From the NCBI GenBank assembly GCA_903970225.1, contig CAJCHR010000172.1:1-45832 (forward strand): DNA of 45,832 nt, in the 5' to 3' direction. This document shows, piece by piece, positions 8,447-17,466 of this stretch. Source of the stretch: Actinobacteria bacterium 21-64-8. GTDB taxonomy: Bacteria > Pseudomonadota > Alphaproteobacteria > Sphingomonadales > Sphingomonadaceae. The notes beneath the pieces are model-generated. The model made no database searches. It saw only the letters and a program-made list of their open reading frames with translations, and was not told where the DNA came from. Every line of letters starts with the position of its first letter. Within the stretch, counting starts at the first letter, position 1. Position numbers and translations under genes: made by a program.

Positions 8447-10084
8447 ATGGAGACGACGGACGTCCGCCCCGCCTCGGACCAGCACGGCAGGGCGGGAGCG
8501 AACGATCGCCCCGTGAGTGCCGATGCCGTGCCGGTGCCTCCCGTGGTCGATCCGGGCGCAGGCGAGGCTTATCCCACGCCCGGGCGGCGCAAGCTCATCA
8601 CCGCCTCGGTCATGACCGCATCGATGATGAACTCGCTCGACAGCACGATCGCCAACGTCGCGCTGCCGCACATTCAGGGCGCGGTCTCGGCCTCGGCGGA
8701 CCAGATCACCTGGGTGCTCACATCGTACATCATCGCCGCGGCCATCATGACTCCGATGACCGGCTGGCTCGCCGGCAGGTTCGGCCGCAAACGGCTGATG
8801 CTCGCCTCGCTGCTGGGCTTCGTCGCGGCCTCGGCGCTGTGCGGCATGGCGACCGGGCTGTACGAGCTGGTTGCCTTCCGGCTCCTTCAAGGTGCGTGCG
8901 GTGCGGCCTTGGTGCCGATGAGCCAGGCCATTCTGCTCGACATCAATCCGCCCGAGCGACACGGCCCGGCGATGGCGATCTGGGGCATGGGCGCGGTGCT
9001 TGGTCCGATCATCGGTCCTGCGCTGGGCGGCTGGCTGACCGAGAACTACGACTGGCGCTGGGTGTTCCTGATCAACATTCCCATCGGTGCGCTGGCGTTC
9101 GTGGGCATGGTCATGTTCCTTTCAGAGAGCAAGGCTCTCGAAAAGGTGCGGCTCGACTTGTTCGGGTTCGGACTGATCTCGCTCGCGCTCGCCTCATTAC
9201 AGCTGCTCCTTGATCGCGGCCAGCAGCTCGACTGGTTTTCGTCGCAGGAAATCTGCATAGAGGCCGGGCTCGCTGCGCTGTTCTTCTACCTTTTCGTCGT
9301 GCACACGCTCACTGCGCAGTGACCTTTCATCGCGCCTTCGCTGTTCAAGGATGTCAATTTCGTCGCGGCAAGCGTCGTGGGGTTCATGCTTGGCGTGTCG
9401 ATCTATTCGGTGCTCGCGCTCCTGCCGCCGATGCTCGAGAGCCTGATGGGCTATCCGGTGCTTCTGACCGGCCTGGTCACCGCGCCGCGCGGGCTGGGGA
9501 CCATGGTGTCGATGCTCGTCGTCGGACGGATCATCGGACGCATCGATGCCCGTTACCTGATCGGGGCTGGGCTCCTCATCATCGCGCTGTCGATGCGCAT
9601 GATGAGCGGCATTTCGCTGGAGATGAACTCAAACCTCGTGCTCATCACCGGCGTGATCTCCGGGGTCGGCAGCGGCCTGATCTTCGTCCCGCTCTCGACC
9701 GTGGCCTTCGCCACGCTCACGCCCGAGCTGCGCAACGAGGGCGCGGCGATGTTCACGCTGATCCGCAACCTTGGCTCGGCGGCGGGGATCTCGGTGATCC
9801 AGTTCCTCACCATCCGCAACGGTGCGATCGTCCATTCGCGTCTTGCCGAGGGCATTCGCCCGGACAATACGGTGCTCTCCAGCGCCATGCCCAACCTCGA
9901 CCTCGGCTCGATCAGCGCGATAGCGAACATCAACCAGCAGGTGACCCGGCAGGCCTCTATGGTGGCCTATGTGGACTCCTTCCACGCGCTGTTCGTGGTC
10001 ACGCTCCTGTTCGTCCCGCTCGTATTTCTCATTCGGCGATCATCGCGTGGCGCCGGAGCAGCGACCCTCGTCCACATGGATTGA
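8447..10084 (+). pseudogene. DHA2-family (EmrB/QacA-type) MFS exporter, interrupted by in-frame TGA
   Basis: A 14-helix drug:H+ antiporter gene. The first part (ATG 8447; an upstream TTG at 8351 is possible) runs through MNSLDSTIANVALPHIQ (motif D1), a WLAGRFGRKR loop (motif A) and GAVLGPIIGPALGGWLTE (motif C) to a TGA at 9320-9322. The same frame continues directly with PFIAPSLFKDVNF and a normal second half to 10084, so only the stop separates the halves. The homologous position is usually R/Q-x-PF. The gene may be inactive, or the stop may be a sequencing error or be read through. A LysR gene is divergent. Confidence 0.85.
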
Positions 10085-10249
10085 GCCGACACCAAATGCC
10101 CCGATGGTGCATCAAAGGCCGATCGCGGCCCAAAGCGCCGTGGTCGCACGTCAGAACGCCAAGCTTGCCGCGATGAGGAAGGTCCGGCGGTCGCGGTAAG
10201 GCTGCGTACCTTGGCCTATAAGGCCTGCGGCGATGGACGAGTTTGGCAC

Positions 10250-10386
10250 GTAGAGGGTGTTGATCGTCTCAGCCAAAACATTGTCTTAGCTATCGCCGAC
10301 GCTGCCGACCGAGCGCTCGATCCCTGCCTCGGCCAGGCGTTCGGTGTACGTGATGAACACGCGTCCACTACCGGCTTTTGACGTAT
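10250..10386 (-). mobile_element. IS3-family transposase remnant (OrfB, end of integrase core)
   Basis: The minus strand reads YTERLAEAGIERSVGSVGDS, then a TAA stop, then DNVLAETINTLY. This is the IS3-family motif YTERLAEAGIEPSVGSVGDSYDN.LAETIN, with the Tyr codon turned into TAA. The final catalytic Glu region is kept. The HSDRG Asp motif upstream is degraded (HTSKAGS). Beyond LY the similarity ends. No terminal inverted repeats were found. It is a dead fragment. Confidence 0.75.
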
Positions 10387-10510
10387 GCGCCGGCCACGAG
10401 ATGCGCGTAATGTGGATGGGAGGGAGCGAGCCCGGTGCTTTGGTGAGCCAGAGTAAGCTACCAAGACCGTTCCATCGGCGTGAACTGGGGATGTTACGAA
10501 CCAGGCAGCG

Positions 10511-10566
10511 GTGACAGCGGTTCGGCAGACGTCGGCGCAGCCGTTCAACTGTCATAAAAGTTGAAT
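10511..10566. promoter_or_regulatory. two Pho-box-like sequences upstream of pit
   Basis: 10549-10566 reads CTGTCATAAAAGTTGAAT: a perfect first half of the PhoB consensus and a poor second half. 10511-10528, read on the minus strand, is CTGCCGAACCGCTGTCAC with a perfect second half. The Pit start codon is 30 bases after the first site. The same place also holds the dyad TTCAAC/GTTGAA (10544-10565), an alternative operator. Confidence 0.4.
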
Positions 10567-10595
10567 ATGGCCGTGCCGATTAGCGGAGATCAAAC

Positions 10596-12197
10596 ATGAA
10601 CGCGACGATGGCAAACGCGCCCAGTGCTGGCCGGGCAGACTTAGACAGAGGGCTCGGACCGGCCGGCAAGATCGGCTTCCTGGCGGCGATAGTGGTAGCA
10701 ATCGGCTATGTCGCCATGAGCATATTCAGCGACGCCTCAGCGGCTCACGTGCAGGCGACCGCGTTTCTTCCGTTCGCACTGCTGTTCCTAGCGCTGCTGA
10801 TCGCGCTCGGATTCGAATTCGTGAATGGTTTTCACGACACCGCTAACGCAGTCGCGACCGTGATCTACACGAACTCGATGGCTCCTAACGTAGCGGTCGT
10901 CTGGTCGGGGTTCTTCAACTTCCTGGGCGTGTTGCTCTCGACCGGTGTGGTCGCGTTCAGCATCGTCTCGCTGCTGCCGGTCGAACTGATCCTGCAGGTC
11001 GGGTCGGGCGCAGGATTCGCGATGGTGTTCTCGCTGCTGATCGCGGCGATCATCTGGAACCTGGCGACCTGGTACTTCGGCATCCCGAACTCGAGCTCGC
11101 ACACGCTGATCGGATCGATCATCGGTGTCGGCGTCGCCAATGCGCTGCTGCACGGCCGGGGCGGCACCGCGGGCGTCGAGTGGGGACAGGCCACCACGAT
11201 CGGTGAGGCGCTGCTGCTCTCGCCCGTCATCGGCTTCTTCGGATCGCTGCTGCTGTTCCGGATCTCGAAAGCCCTGATCAAGAACAAGGCGCTCTACGAA
11301 GAGCCGAAGAACGGATCACCGCCGCCGCTGTGGATCCGCTGCCTGCTGATCTTCACCTGCACGGGCGTCAGCTTCGCGCATGGATCGAACGATGGTCAGA
11401 AGGGGATGGGCCTGATCATGCTGATCCTGATCGGTACGGTGCCCACCGCTTATGCGCTCAATCGCGCGGTTCCCCCTGCGTACACGGCGCAGTTCCACAC
11501 GGACAGCGCGGCCGCGGTGCACGTGCTGACCACGCACGCCGGTGCCACGACCGGTCCGATCAACGGGCGCGACGTGGTGACCCGGTATCTGACCACGAAG
11601 AAAGCTGACTCCACGACCGTGGGCGGACTGGCCGCGCTGGTCGGTGAAATCGACAAGCAGGTGAGCGATTACGGTACGCTGGCGCAGGTGCCTGCGGCTG
11701 CGACACGCAACATGCGCAACGACATGTATCTCGCCTCCGAGGCGATCAAGCGCCTGACCACCGACAAGACTGCCTTCCCGGACGATCAGGGCAAGGCCCT
11801 CGCGAGCTACAAGAGTGATCTCGATAAGGCGACCCGGTTCATTCCGACCTGGGTCAAGGTTGCGGTGGCCATTGCGCTCGGCCTTGGCACGATGATCGGG
11901 TGGAAGCGCATTGTCGTCACGGTGGGCGAGAAGATCGGCAAGACCCACCTCACCTATGCACAGGGTGGGGCGGCCGAACTCATGGCGATGGCCACGATCG
12001 GACTTGCGGACGGCTTCGGCCTGCCGGTCTCCACGACCCACGTGCTGTCATCGGGCGTCGCTGGCACGATGGCCGCGAACGGCTCGGGCCTTCAGGTGTC
12101 GACGCTGCGCAACATGGTCATGGCATGGGTGCTGACCCTGCCCTGTTCGATGTTGCTGGCCGGAATCCTTTACGTCATCTTCAGCGCGCTGTTCTGA
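10596..12197 (+). CDS. pit: inorganic phosphate transporter, Pit family
   Basis: A 533-residue inner-membrane phosphate permease. It has both PiT signature repeats: GFEFVNGFHDTANAVATVIYT near residue 72 and FAHGSNDGQKGMG near 261, with a late ADGFGLPVSTTHVLSSG segment. A soluble loop of about 120 residues splits the two halves (about 290-410), as in many proteobacterial Pit proteins. It is the low-affinity, proton or metal-phosphate coupled route, complementing pstSCAB 4 kb away. Candidate Pho boxes lie upstream, although Pit is often constitutive. A CorA-like gene follows after 14 bases. Confidence 0.95.
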   Translation: MNATMANAPSAGRADLDRGLGPAGKIGFLAAIVVAIGYVAMSIFSDASAAHVQATAFLPFALLFLALLIALGFEFVNGFHDTANAVATVIYTNSMAPNVAVVWSGFFNFLGVLLSTGVVAFSIVSLLPVELILQVGSGAGFAMVFSLLIAAIIWNLATWYFGIPNSSSHTLIGSIIGVGVANALLHGRGGTAGVEWGQATTIGEALLLSPVIGFFGSLLLFRISKALIKNKALYEEPKNGSPPPLWIRCLLIFTCTGVSFAHGSNDGQKGMGLIMLILIGTVPTAYALNRAVPPAYTAQFHTDSAAAVHVLTTHAGATTGPINGRDVVTRYLTTKKADSTTVGGLAALVGEIDKQVSDYGTLAQVPAAATRNMRNDMYLASEAIKRLTTDKTAFPDDQGKALASYKSDLDKATRFIPTWVKVAVAIALGLGTMIGWKRIVVTVGEKIGKTHLTYAQGGAAELMAMATIGLADGFGLPVSTTHVLSSGVAGTMAANGSGLQVSTLRNMVMAWVLTLPCSMLLAGILYVIFSALF

Positions 12198-12211
12198 GCC
12201 TGTGAGGACGT

Positions 12212-13228
12212 TTGCTGACTGACGATTACGCCAAAGATCGCGGGGGCTCGCCGCAGCCGAATATGGCGAGCCCCTGCTTCGTGTGGTGCTACAGTCTCAC
12301 CGACGAGGGCCAGCGCTCGATCGGGATAGAGGAACCGGCTGCAGAGCGGCCGTTCCGCTGGCTCCATCTCGATCTTTCGGATCAGCGCACCGTCCGCTGG
12401 CTCCAGACGTCGGCAAAGCTGCCGCCGAAGCTCCACGCGCTGATGTCCAGCCGCGACGGGGAAGAACACTTCGCCGTGCAAGACGGCGGGATCGCACTGG
12501 TCGTTCACGATTTCGAGCGCGGACTCGATCCCGGTGCCATCGGCCACATCGGAACCCTCCACCTGGCGCTGGTCGATGGCATGCTGCTCACCGGCCGGTA
12601 CGTTCCGTTGCGCGGTGCCACGTTGATCCAGAGCCGCCTTGCTCTGAGCACGGAGGTCGTCGACGCACCGTCTGCGCTCGCGTTCCTGCTCGGATCGCTG
12701 ATCGACAGCTTCTCGGCGCTCGTGATCGACCTCAACCGCGACCTGCTCAAGACCGAGACCGAACTCCTGGCGGATGAAGCCGCCCCCGACACACGCGAAC
12801 TGGTGTCGGCGCGGCGCCGACTGGCGCAGTTGCACAGGGTGGTCGGCGGTCTTCGCGCGACGCTGATGCGGATCACGCCCGATCCCCAACTCCCCGCATC
12901 GCTCGCTCCGGTCATGATCGAGGCGCAGCCGCGGCTGGCGGCACTCGAAGGAGAGGTCCTGCTGGCCCAACAACAGCTTCGCATGCTGCGCGAGGAGGTG
13001 GATCTCCAGACGGCGCAGCGCACCAACCAGAACGTTTACCTGCTCTCGATCCTGACTGCGATCATGATGCCGGCAACTCTGGTGACCGGGTTCTTCGGAA
13101 TGAACACATCCGGCCTGCCGTTCTCGCAGGGAAGCCATGGTACGCTGCTGGCAACGGGAACGGCGGTGATCGGGTCGGCGGCGACGTATTGGCTACTGAA
13201 GAGGCTGGGGCTCATCCGCAGCCGCTGA
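12212..13228 (+). CDS. CorA/ZntB-family divalent cation transporter
   Basis: A 338-residue CorA superfamily protein. The long soluble and helical N-terminal region is followed by two C-terminal membrane helices. The first ends in the family motif FFGMNTSGLPF (GMN at about 298-300). The TTG start at 12212 has TGAGGACG just upstream; an ATG at 12263 is an alternative. Placement directly after pit suggests a metal partner for phosphate uptake, since Pit carries metal-phosphate complexes. Mg2+ versus Zn2+ cannot be decided from sequence. Confidence 0.9.
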   Translation: MLTDDYAKDRGGSPQPNMASPCFVWCYSLTDEGQRSIGIEEPAAERPFRWLHLDLSDQRTVRWLQTSAKLPPKLHALMSSRDGEEHFAVQDGGIALVVHDFERGLDPGAIGHIGTLHLALVDGMLLTGRYVPLRGATLIQSRLALSTEVVDAPSALAFLLGSLIDSFSALVIDLNRDLLKTETELLADEAAPDTRELVSARRRLAQLHRVVGGLRATLMRITPDPQLPASLAPVMIEAQPRLAALEGEVLLAQQQLRMLREEVDLQTAQRTNQNVYLLSILTAIMMPATLVTGFFGMNTSGLPFSQGSHGTLLATGTAVIGSAATYWLLKRLGLIRSR

Positions 13229-13233
13229 CCGGA

Positions 13234-14133
13234 TCAGAAGAGCTCGGGGACGTACATTTCCGCCGGCACCGCGTGCCGGATGTAATCCTCATGCCGCACG
13301 CGATCGGGCAGCACGACCGGATCCTTGCGGACCTCGTCATAGTCGATTTGCGACAGGAGATGCGCGATGCAGTTCAACCTCGCACGTTTCTTGTCCCCGC
13401 CCTCGACAATCCACCAGGGTGCCTCGGGTATGTGCGTGCGCTGGAGCATGTCCTCCTTGGCGCGCGTGTAGTCCTCCCATTTGCGCCGTGATTCCACGTC
13501 CATCGGCGACAGCTTCCACTGCTTGAGCGGGTCCTTTATGCGCATGTTGAAGCGGAACTGCTGCTCGTCGTCGGTGATCGAGAACCAGTACTTGATCAGG
13601 ATGATCCCCGAACGGACCAGCATGCGCTCGAATTCAGGAACCGAGCGGAAAAACTCTTCAACGTCCGCCTCGGAGCAGAAACCCATCACGCGCTCGACGC
13701 CGGCGCGGTTGTACCAACTGCGATCGAGCAGCACGATCTCGCCGGCGGCCGGCAAGTGGGGAACATAGCGCTGAAAGTACCACTGCGTGCGCTCGCGCTC
13801 GCTCGGCGCGGGCAGAGCGACGACGCGGCAGACCCGGGGATTGAGGCGCTGGGTGATGCGCTTGATCGCGCCGCCTTTGCCGGCCGAATCGCGGCCCTCG
13901 AAGACGACGACGACTTTCAGGCCCTGCTGCTGCACCCAGTCCTGCAAGCGGACCAGTTCGTGCTGCAAACGAAACAACTCGCGGAAGTAGGCCTTGCGGC
14001 CGATCGGGGCATCACCGGAAGCTTTCGCCGGGTCAGCGCCGAGGTTATCGAGCCGCTCCTCCTCGATCTCCATCTCGAGCTCTTCGTCGAGGGTGTCGAG
14101 CAGTTCTTCGCGGATCCGGGTGAAGTCGTCCAT
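13234..14133 (-). CDS. ppk2: polyphosphate kinase 2
   Basis: A 299-residue PPK2-family enzyme that transfers phosphate between polyphosphate and nucleotides. It shows the Walker A FEGRDSAGKGGAIKRI, Walker B LLDRSWYNRAGVERV and the lid region YWFSITDDEQQFRF. It has one kinase domain, as in class I enzymes. The start at 14133 (MDDFTRIREELLD) is preferred because GAAGAG lies upstream; an ATG at 14166 adds 11 residues without a clear ribosome site. It converges with the CorA-like gene and lies among phosphate transport genes, consistent with polyphosphate storage. Confidence 0.93.
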   Translation of the reverse strand: MDDFTRIREELLDTLDEELEMEIEEERLDNLGADPAKASGDAPIGRKAYFRELFRLQHELVRLQDWVQQQGLKVVVVFEGRDSAGKGGAIKRITQRLNPRVCRVVALPAPSERERTQWYFQRYVPHLPAAGEIVLLDRSWYNRAGVERVMGFCSEADVEEFFRSVPEFERMLVRSGIILIKYWFSITDDEQQFRFNMRIKDPLKQWKLSPMDVESRRKWEDYTRAKEDMLQRTHIPEAPWWIVEGGDKKRARLNCIAHLLSQIDYDEVRKDPVVLPDRVRHEDYIRHAVPAEMYVPELF

Positions 14134-14194
14134 GATGTCGATCTCTTCGCACGGCGCTCGCGCCATCGGTTACGATTGGACGCTCCGCTGCCAG

Positions 14195-14232
14195 GCCGTT
14201 GCCCCCCACACCGCCGGGCGCGAGGGGCAAGC
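14195..14232 (-). terminator. possible hairpin after the porin gene
   Basis: TTGCCCC and GGGGCAA flank a GC-rich loop just downstream of the porin stop codon at 14243. No T-tract follows, so Rho-independent activity is doubtful. It may stabilise the 3' end. Confidence 0.3.
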
Positions 14233-14242
14233 GATCAGGTCA

Positions 14243-16024
14243 TCAGAACGGGTAGTAGCGGAACGCCACGAAGACCATGTTGTTGTCGGCCTGCGGCATG
14301 CCGGCGTAAGCGGGCAGGTTGGTGGTGACCCCGGTGGTGTTCGTGCCGCCCGCGCCGCTGCCGTCAAATAGCTGGCGCTGCGTGTAGCTGTACTGCACAC
14401 CGATCTGCGCACGGCCGAACGAGCCGACGTAGATCTTGTCCCAGAAACCGGCAGTGATCTGACGGATACGGCGAGTGGCGCCGGCGCAGTTGTTCAGCAG
14501 GCCCGGGTTGGCACTTGTACCGACTGCTTCCATGAAGCATCCCGAGTTGTCAGCATTGAGTACGCCGTAACCGGCGGTGTTGCCGTCATAAAGCTGGCGC
14601 TGCTCCTGCTCTTCGCCGGCAAAGCCGTAGATGTCGAGGCGCTTGGTCGCGTGGAGCGTCGCACCGGCCAGGAGCATGAACTCCTTGATCGCGTGCAGAT
14701 TGCCTTCCTTGTCTGAGGTCACGTCGGGGAGACCGGCCGAACCGTAACGACCGATGCCCTTGCCGCCGATGCCCGAGAACTGCAGGTCAAGGACCTTGGG
14801 GATCAGGCCGAACGCGATGCTGCCACCGTAACCGAAGCCATGCTCCGCATTGTTGGTGCTGGTGCCGTCGAGGTGGGTGTTGAAGGTCCGGTAGATGCCG
14901 AAGCCTTCGATGTGCAGGGTGTGGCCGGCGATGGTGTCTTCGTAAGCCGCCTTGCCGATGAAGTCGGGCACGTTGCTCAGCGAGAGCGACGAACCGGCGC
15001 CGTTGTAGAACTGCTGGAAGCCGCCGGTCGGGTTGATCTGGTTGGAGCCCGACTGGCTGCTGCCCTGGCCGCTGATGACCGAGACGTAACCGGCCGGAAC
15101 GGGCGTGCCGCCGAACGTCGTCTGCGCGTTTTCGGCCGCGGCCGCGAGCCACAGCTTGTGGTCGTCAAAGTCGACCGCGACGCGAACGCCGGGCTGACGG
15201 GCCCAGGCGAAGCCGGGAACGTATTGCGCGTCGATCTGCGGCGGGGTGACCTCCGAACGCGGGCTCATGCCCTTGCCCTGGAACGTCAACAGCGACCAGT
15301 TCTGGCCCGCGAGGACGTGGATGCCGTAGCTGCCCTTGTCCCAGTCCAGAGTGCCGTAGAGGTTGCGGATACGCGGAACGTAGCTGTTCGACTGGTTCGA
15401 GTTCGAGGTCTGGGCGCCGCCCTGGAAGTCGAACTCGCCGTACATGGCAAGCGTGGTGTGGGCGTCGGGTTTGCCCTGCGCAAGGAACGACACGCGGCTC
15501 TGACGGGCAGAGAAGCGGCCCTCGCCGATGTTCGCGGCGTGGCTCTGGCCCGGGAAGGGGATGTTGAAGCTCGATGCGATGTCGTCGCCCTGGAAGTGGT
15601 TGCGGTAGATCCCCGAGAGTTCGAGGAAGCCGCCGGGCGTGATCGTGATGCCCTTGAAGTAGAGTTTGTCGTTGTGATGCTCTTTCTCGATCGCCGATGC
15701 GATCTGCGTCTTCACCTGGTCGTTGGTGACGGGCGCAGCTGCCGCGACCTGAGCCTGCACGGCATCGACCTGTGCGGCGGTCGTCTGCACTTGCGCGGTG
15801 GTGCTTGCCACCTGATGCTGGGTGTTGACCTGCGCCGAGGTTTGTTCGTTCACCTGCTGCCGCAGGTTCTCGACCTCGGAGCGAAGCGACCGGACCTCTT
15901 CGAGCAGCTCCTGGTTGGCGGAACGCGCAGCCGCGTGATGCTTCTTCGCCGGCGCAGCGTTAGCCGTCCCGGTAAGCACGGATGTGGCCGCGACGGTGGT
16001 CAGCAATACAGCACGAATATTCAT
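14243..16024 (-). CDS. outer-membrane porin with N-terminal coiled coil (DcaP-like)
   Basis: A 593-residue exported beta-barrel. There is a signal peptide (residues 1-23, ending TANAA), then a coiled coil (LLEEVRSLRSEVENLRQQVN), a Gln/Val/Ala-rich linker with repeated AQV units, and a barrel ending in aromatic FRYYPF, the usual outer-membrane sorting signal. This matches trimeric DcaP-type porins more than the classic OprO/OprP phosphate porins. It is divergent from pstS and has its own Pho-box-like site, so it probably admits phosphate or organic phosphorus compounds. Substrate choice is inferred. Confidence 0.88.
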   Translation of the reverse strand: MNIRAVLLTTVAATSVLTGTANAAPAKKHHAAARSANQELLEEVRSLRSEVENLRQQVNEQTSAQVNTQHQVASTTAQVQTTAAQVDAVQAQVAAAAPVTNDQVKTQIASAIEKEHHNDKLYFKGITITPGGFLELSGIYRNHFQGDDIASSFNIPFPGQSHAANIGEGRFSARQSRVSFLAQGKPDAHTTLAMYGEFDFQGGAQTSNSNQSNSYVPRIRNLYGTLDWDKGSYGIHVLAGQNWSLLTFQGKGMSPRSEVTPPQIDAQYVPGFAWARQPGVRVAVDFDDHKLWLAAAAENAQTTFGGTPVPAGYVSVISGQGSSQSGSNQINPTGGFQQFYNGAGSSLSLSNVPDFIGKAAYEDTIAGHTLHIEGFGIYRTFNTHLDGTSTNNAEHGFGYGGSIAFGLIPKVLDLQFSGIGGKGIGRYGSAGLPDVTSDKEGNLHAIKEFMLLAGATLHATKRLDIYGFAGEEQEQRQLYDGNTAGYGVLNADNSGCFMEAVGTSANPGLLNNCAGATRRIRQITAGFWDKIYVGSFGRAQIGVQYSYTQRQLFDGSGAGGTNTTGVTTNLPAYAGMPQADNNMVFVAFRYYPF

Positions 16025-16080
16025 TTAACGGCCCCTCTGAGCTCGGCGCTTGACGAATGTCGGCGCCCTAACGAGGCTGC

Positions 16081-16098
16081 ATGACGAACTTGTGACAA
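16081..16098 (-). promoter_or_regulatory. Pho-box-like site for the porin gene
   Basis: The minus strand reads TTGTCACAAGTTCGTCAT: two TGTCA-like cores spaced 11 bp, as in the PhoB consensus (CTGTCAT repeats). It is 57 bases upstream of the porin ATG and nearly identical in design to the pstS site on the other strand. Confidence 0.62.
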
Positions 16099-16266
16099 AA
16101 CCGGCGCCTGGGCGCTCCCAGCCGCACTTGGGCAAAAACAGCATTTTGATGTGGCCGGAACACCACACCCACGACGATGTCGATTACTGGTTACTTGGCT
16201 TGACTGCCACGGGGTTAGATACATCTTGTTACCGCGGCCACGGGCGCCGCGAATGAATGGCGGCCT

Positions 16267-16290
16267 AATTGTCGTAGTTTAGCGACAATT
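16267..16290. promoter_or_regulatory. 8-bp inverted repeat in the porin-pstS intergenic region
   Basis: AATTGTCG, an 8-base spacer, then CGACAATT: a perfect dyad midway between the two Pho-box-like sites. It could be an operator for another regulator. No known consensus was matched. Confidence 0.4.
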
Positions 16291-16350
16291 GTATGACGCT
16301 CGCCGGCAAAGGTATCGGTTTAGGCGCCTTGCCGAACGTTGAGCATCGGA

Positions 16351-16368
16351 ATGTCACAATAGCGTCAT
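16351..16368 (+). promoter_or_regulatory. Pho-box-like site for pstSCAB
   Basis: ATGTCACAATAGCGTCAT has TGTCA and CGTCA cores 11 bp apart. It is 51 bases upstream of the pstS ATG, a normal place for PhoB to replace the -35 contact. An AT-containing stretch that could serve as a -10 follows. Confidence 0.65.
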
Positions 16369-16418
16369 AAGCTTAGCCTAGCCGGCGACCGGAACGAACG
16401 CCCATTGGGAGAATCGCC

Positions 16419-17453
16419 ATGTTCAAGAAATTCGCGCTCGCCGCTGCGGCAAGCTGCCTGCTGGTCAGCGCCGTGCATGCCGATACCATCACCGGTGCCG
16501 GCGCAACCTTCCCTGCGCCTGTCTATACCGCCTGGGCCGCGGCCTACAGGACCGCATCCGGTATCGAACTGAACTATCAGGCGATCGGATCAGGTGGCGG
16601 TATTCGCCAGATCAAGTCGAAGACCGTCGATTTCGGCGCTTCCGACAAGCCGTTGAGCGTGGCTGACCTCAACGCGTCGGGTCTTATCCAATTCCCGACG
16701 GTCATCGGCGGCGTGGTTCCGATCGTCAACATCGGCGGCATTCGTCCGGGCCGTCTGCGCCTGACCGGCGCGGTGCTTGGCGAGATCTACATGGGCCACA
16801 TCACTCGCTGGAACGATCCGCAGATCGCCAAGCTCAATCCGCAGATCCGCATGCCTGGGCTGCCGATCACCGTCGTCCACCGTTCGGACGGTTCGGGCAC
16901 CTCGTTCATCTTCACCTCGTTCCTCGCCAAGAAGAGCGCGGGCTGGGCCAAGAGCGTCGGCGCAAGCGACTCGGTCAGCTGGCCGGTCGGCCTGGGCGGC
17001 AAGGGCAACGACGGCGTCGCCGCGTTCGTGAAGCAGACCGAAGGCTCGATCGGCTACGTCGAATACGTCTACGCGCGTAAGAACGATGTCGCCTACACAC
17101 TGGTGCAGAACGCCGCCGGTCAGTTCCCGATGCCAGCAGCCCCCGCGTTCGCCGCCGCGGCCGCCAAGGCCGACTGGAACCACGCACCGGGCAACTACGT
17201 CCTGCTGATCGATCAGCCGGGTGCCGGTTCGTGGCCGATCAGCGGCGCGACCTTCATCCTGATGTACAAGAACCCGAGCAACCCGGCGCAGTCGGCCAAG
17301 GTTCTCAAGTTCTTCGACTGGTCGTACAAGAGCGGCGATGCAACGGCGAGCAACCTCGACTACGTGCCGCTGCCGACGCCCGTGAAGAACATCATGCGTC
17401 GCCAGTGGGCAACGATCACGGCCGGTGGCCGCCCGGTCTACACAGGTAAGTGA
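16419..17453 (+). CDS. pstS: phosphate ABC transporter substrate-binding protein PstS
   Basis: A 344-residue periplasmic phosphate-binding protein, first gene of pstSCAB. A signal peptide ends at VHAD, then the hallmark ITGAGATFPAPVYTAW, the SGGGIRQIKSKTVDFGASD ligand region, and the VVHRSDGSGTSFIFTS motif that contacts phosphate. GGGAG lies nine bases before the ATG. A Pho-box-like site lies 51 bases upstream. The permease gene pstC starts 13 bases after the stop, with a strong hairpin just inside it. Confidence 0.97.
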   Translation: MFKKFALAAAASCLLVSAVHADTITGAGATFPAPVYTAWAAAYRTASGIELNYQAIGSGGGIRQIKSKTVDFGASDKPLSVADLNASGLIQFPTVIGGVVPIVNIGGIRPGRLRLTGAVLGEIYMGHITRWNDPQIAKLNPQIRMPGLPITVVHRSDGSGTSFIFTSFLAKKSAGWAKSVGASDSVSWPVGLGGKGNDGVAAFVKQTEGSIGYVEYVYARKNDVAYTLVQNAAGQFPMPAAPAFAAAAAKADWNHAPGNYVLLIDQPGAGSWPISGATFILMYKNPSNPAQSAKVLKFFDWSYKSGDATASNLDYVPLPTPVKNIMRRQWATITAGGRPVYTGK

Positions 17454-17466
17454 TCGAACACCCGCA

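Noticed and set aside
10151-10250. Same-frame continuation of the IS3 scar ending in RTFLIAASLAF, which looks like an outer-membrane barrel C-terminus
   Set aside because: Too short to assign; could be chance.
14243-16024. Calling the porin OprP/OprO, a classic phosphate-selective porin
   Set aside because: N-terminal coiled coil and barrel sequence fit DcaP-like porins better; phosphate specificity rests only on context.
14840-16084. 414-codon plus-strand frame opposite the porin
   Set aside because: Shadow of the porin gene; no recognisable motif.
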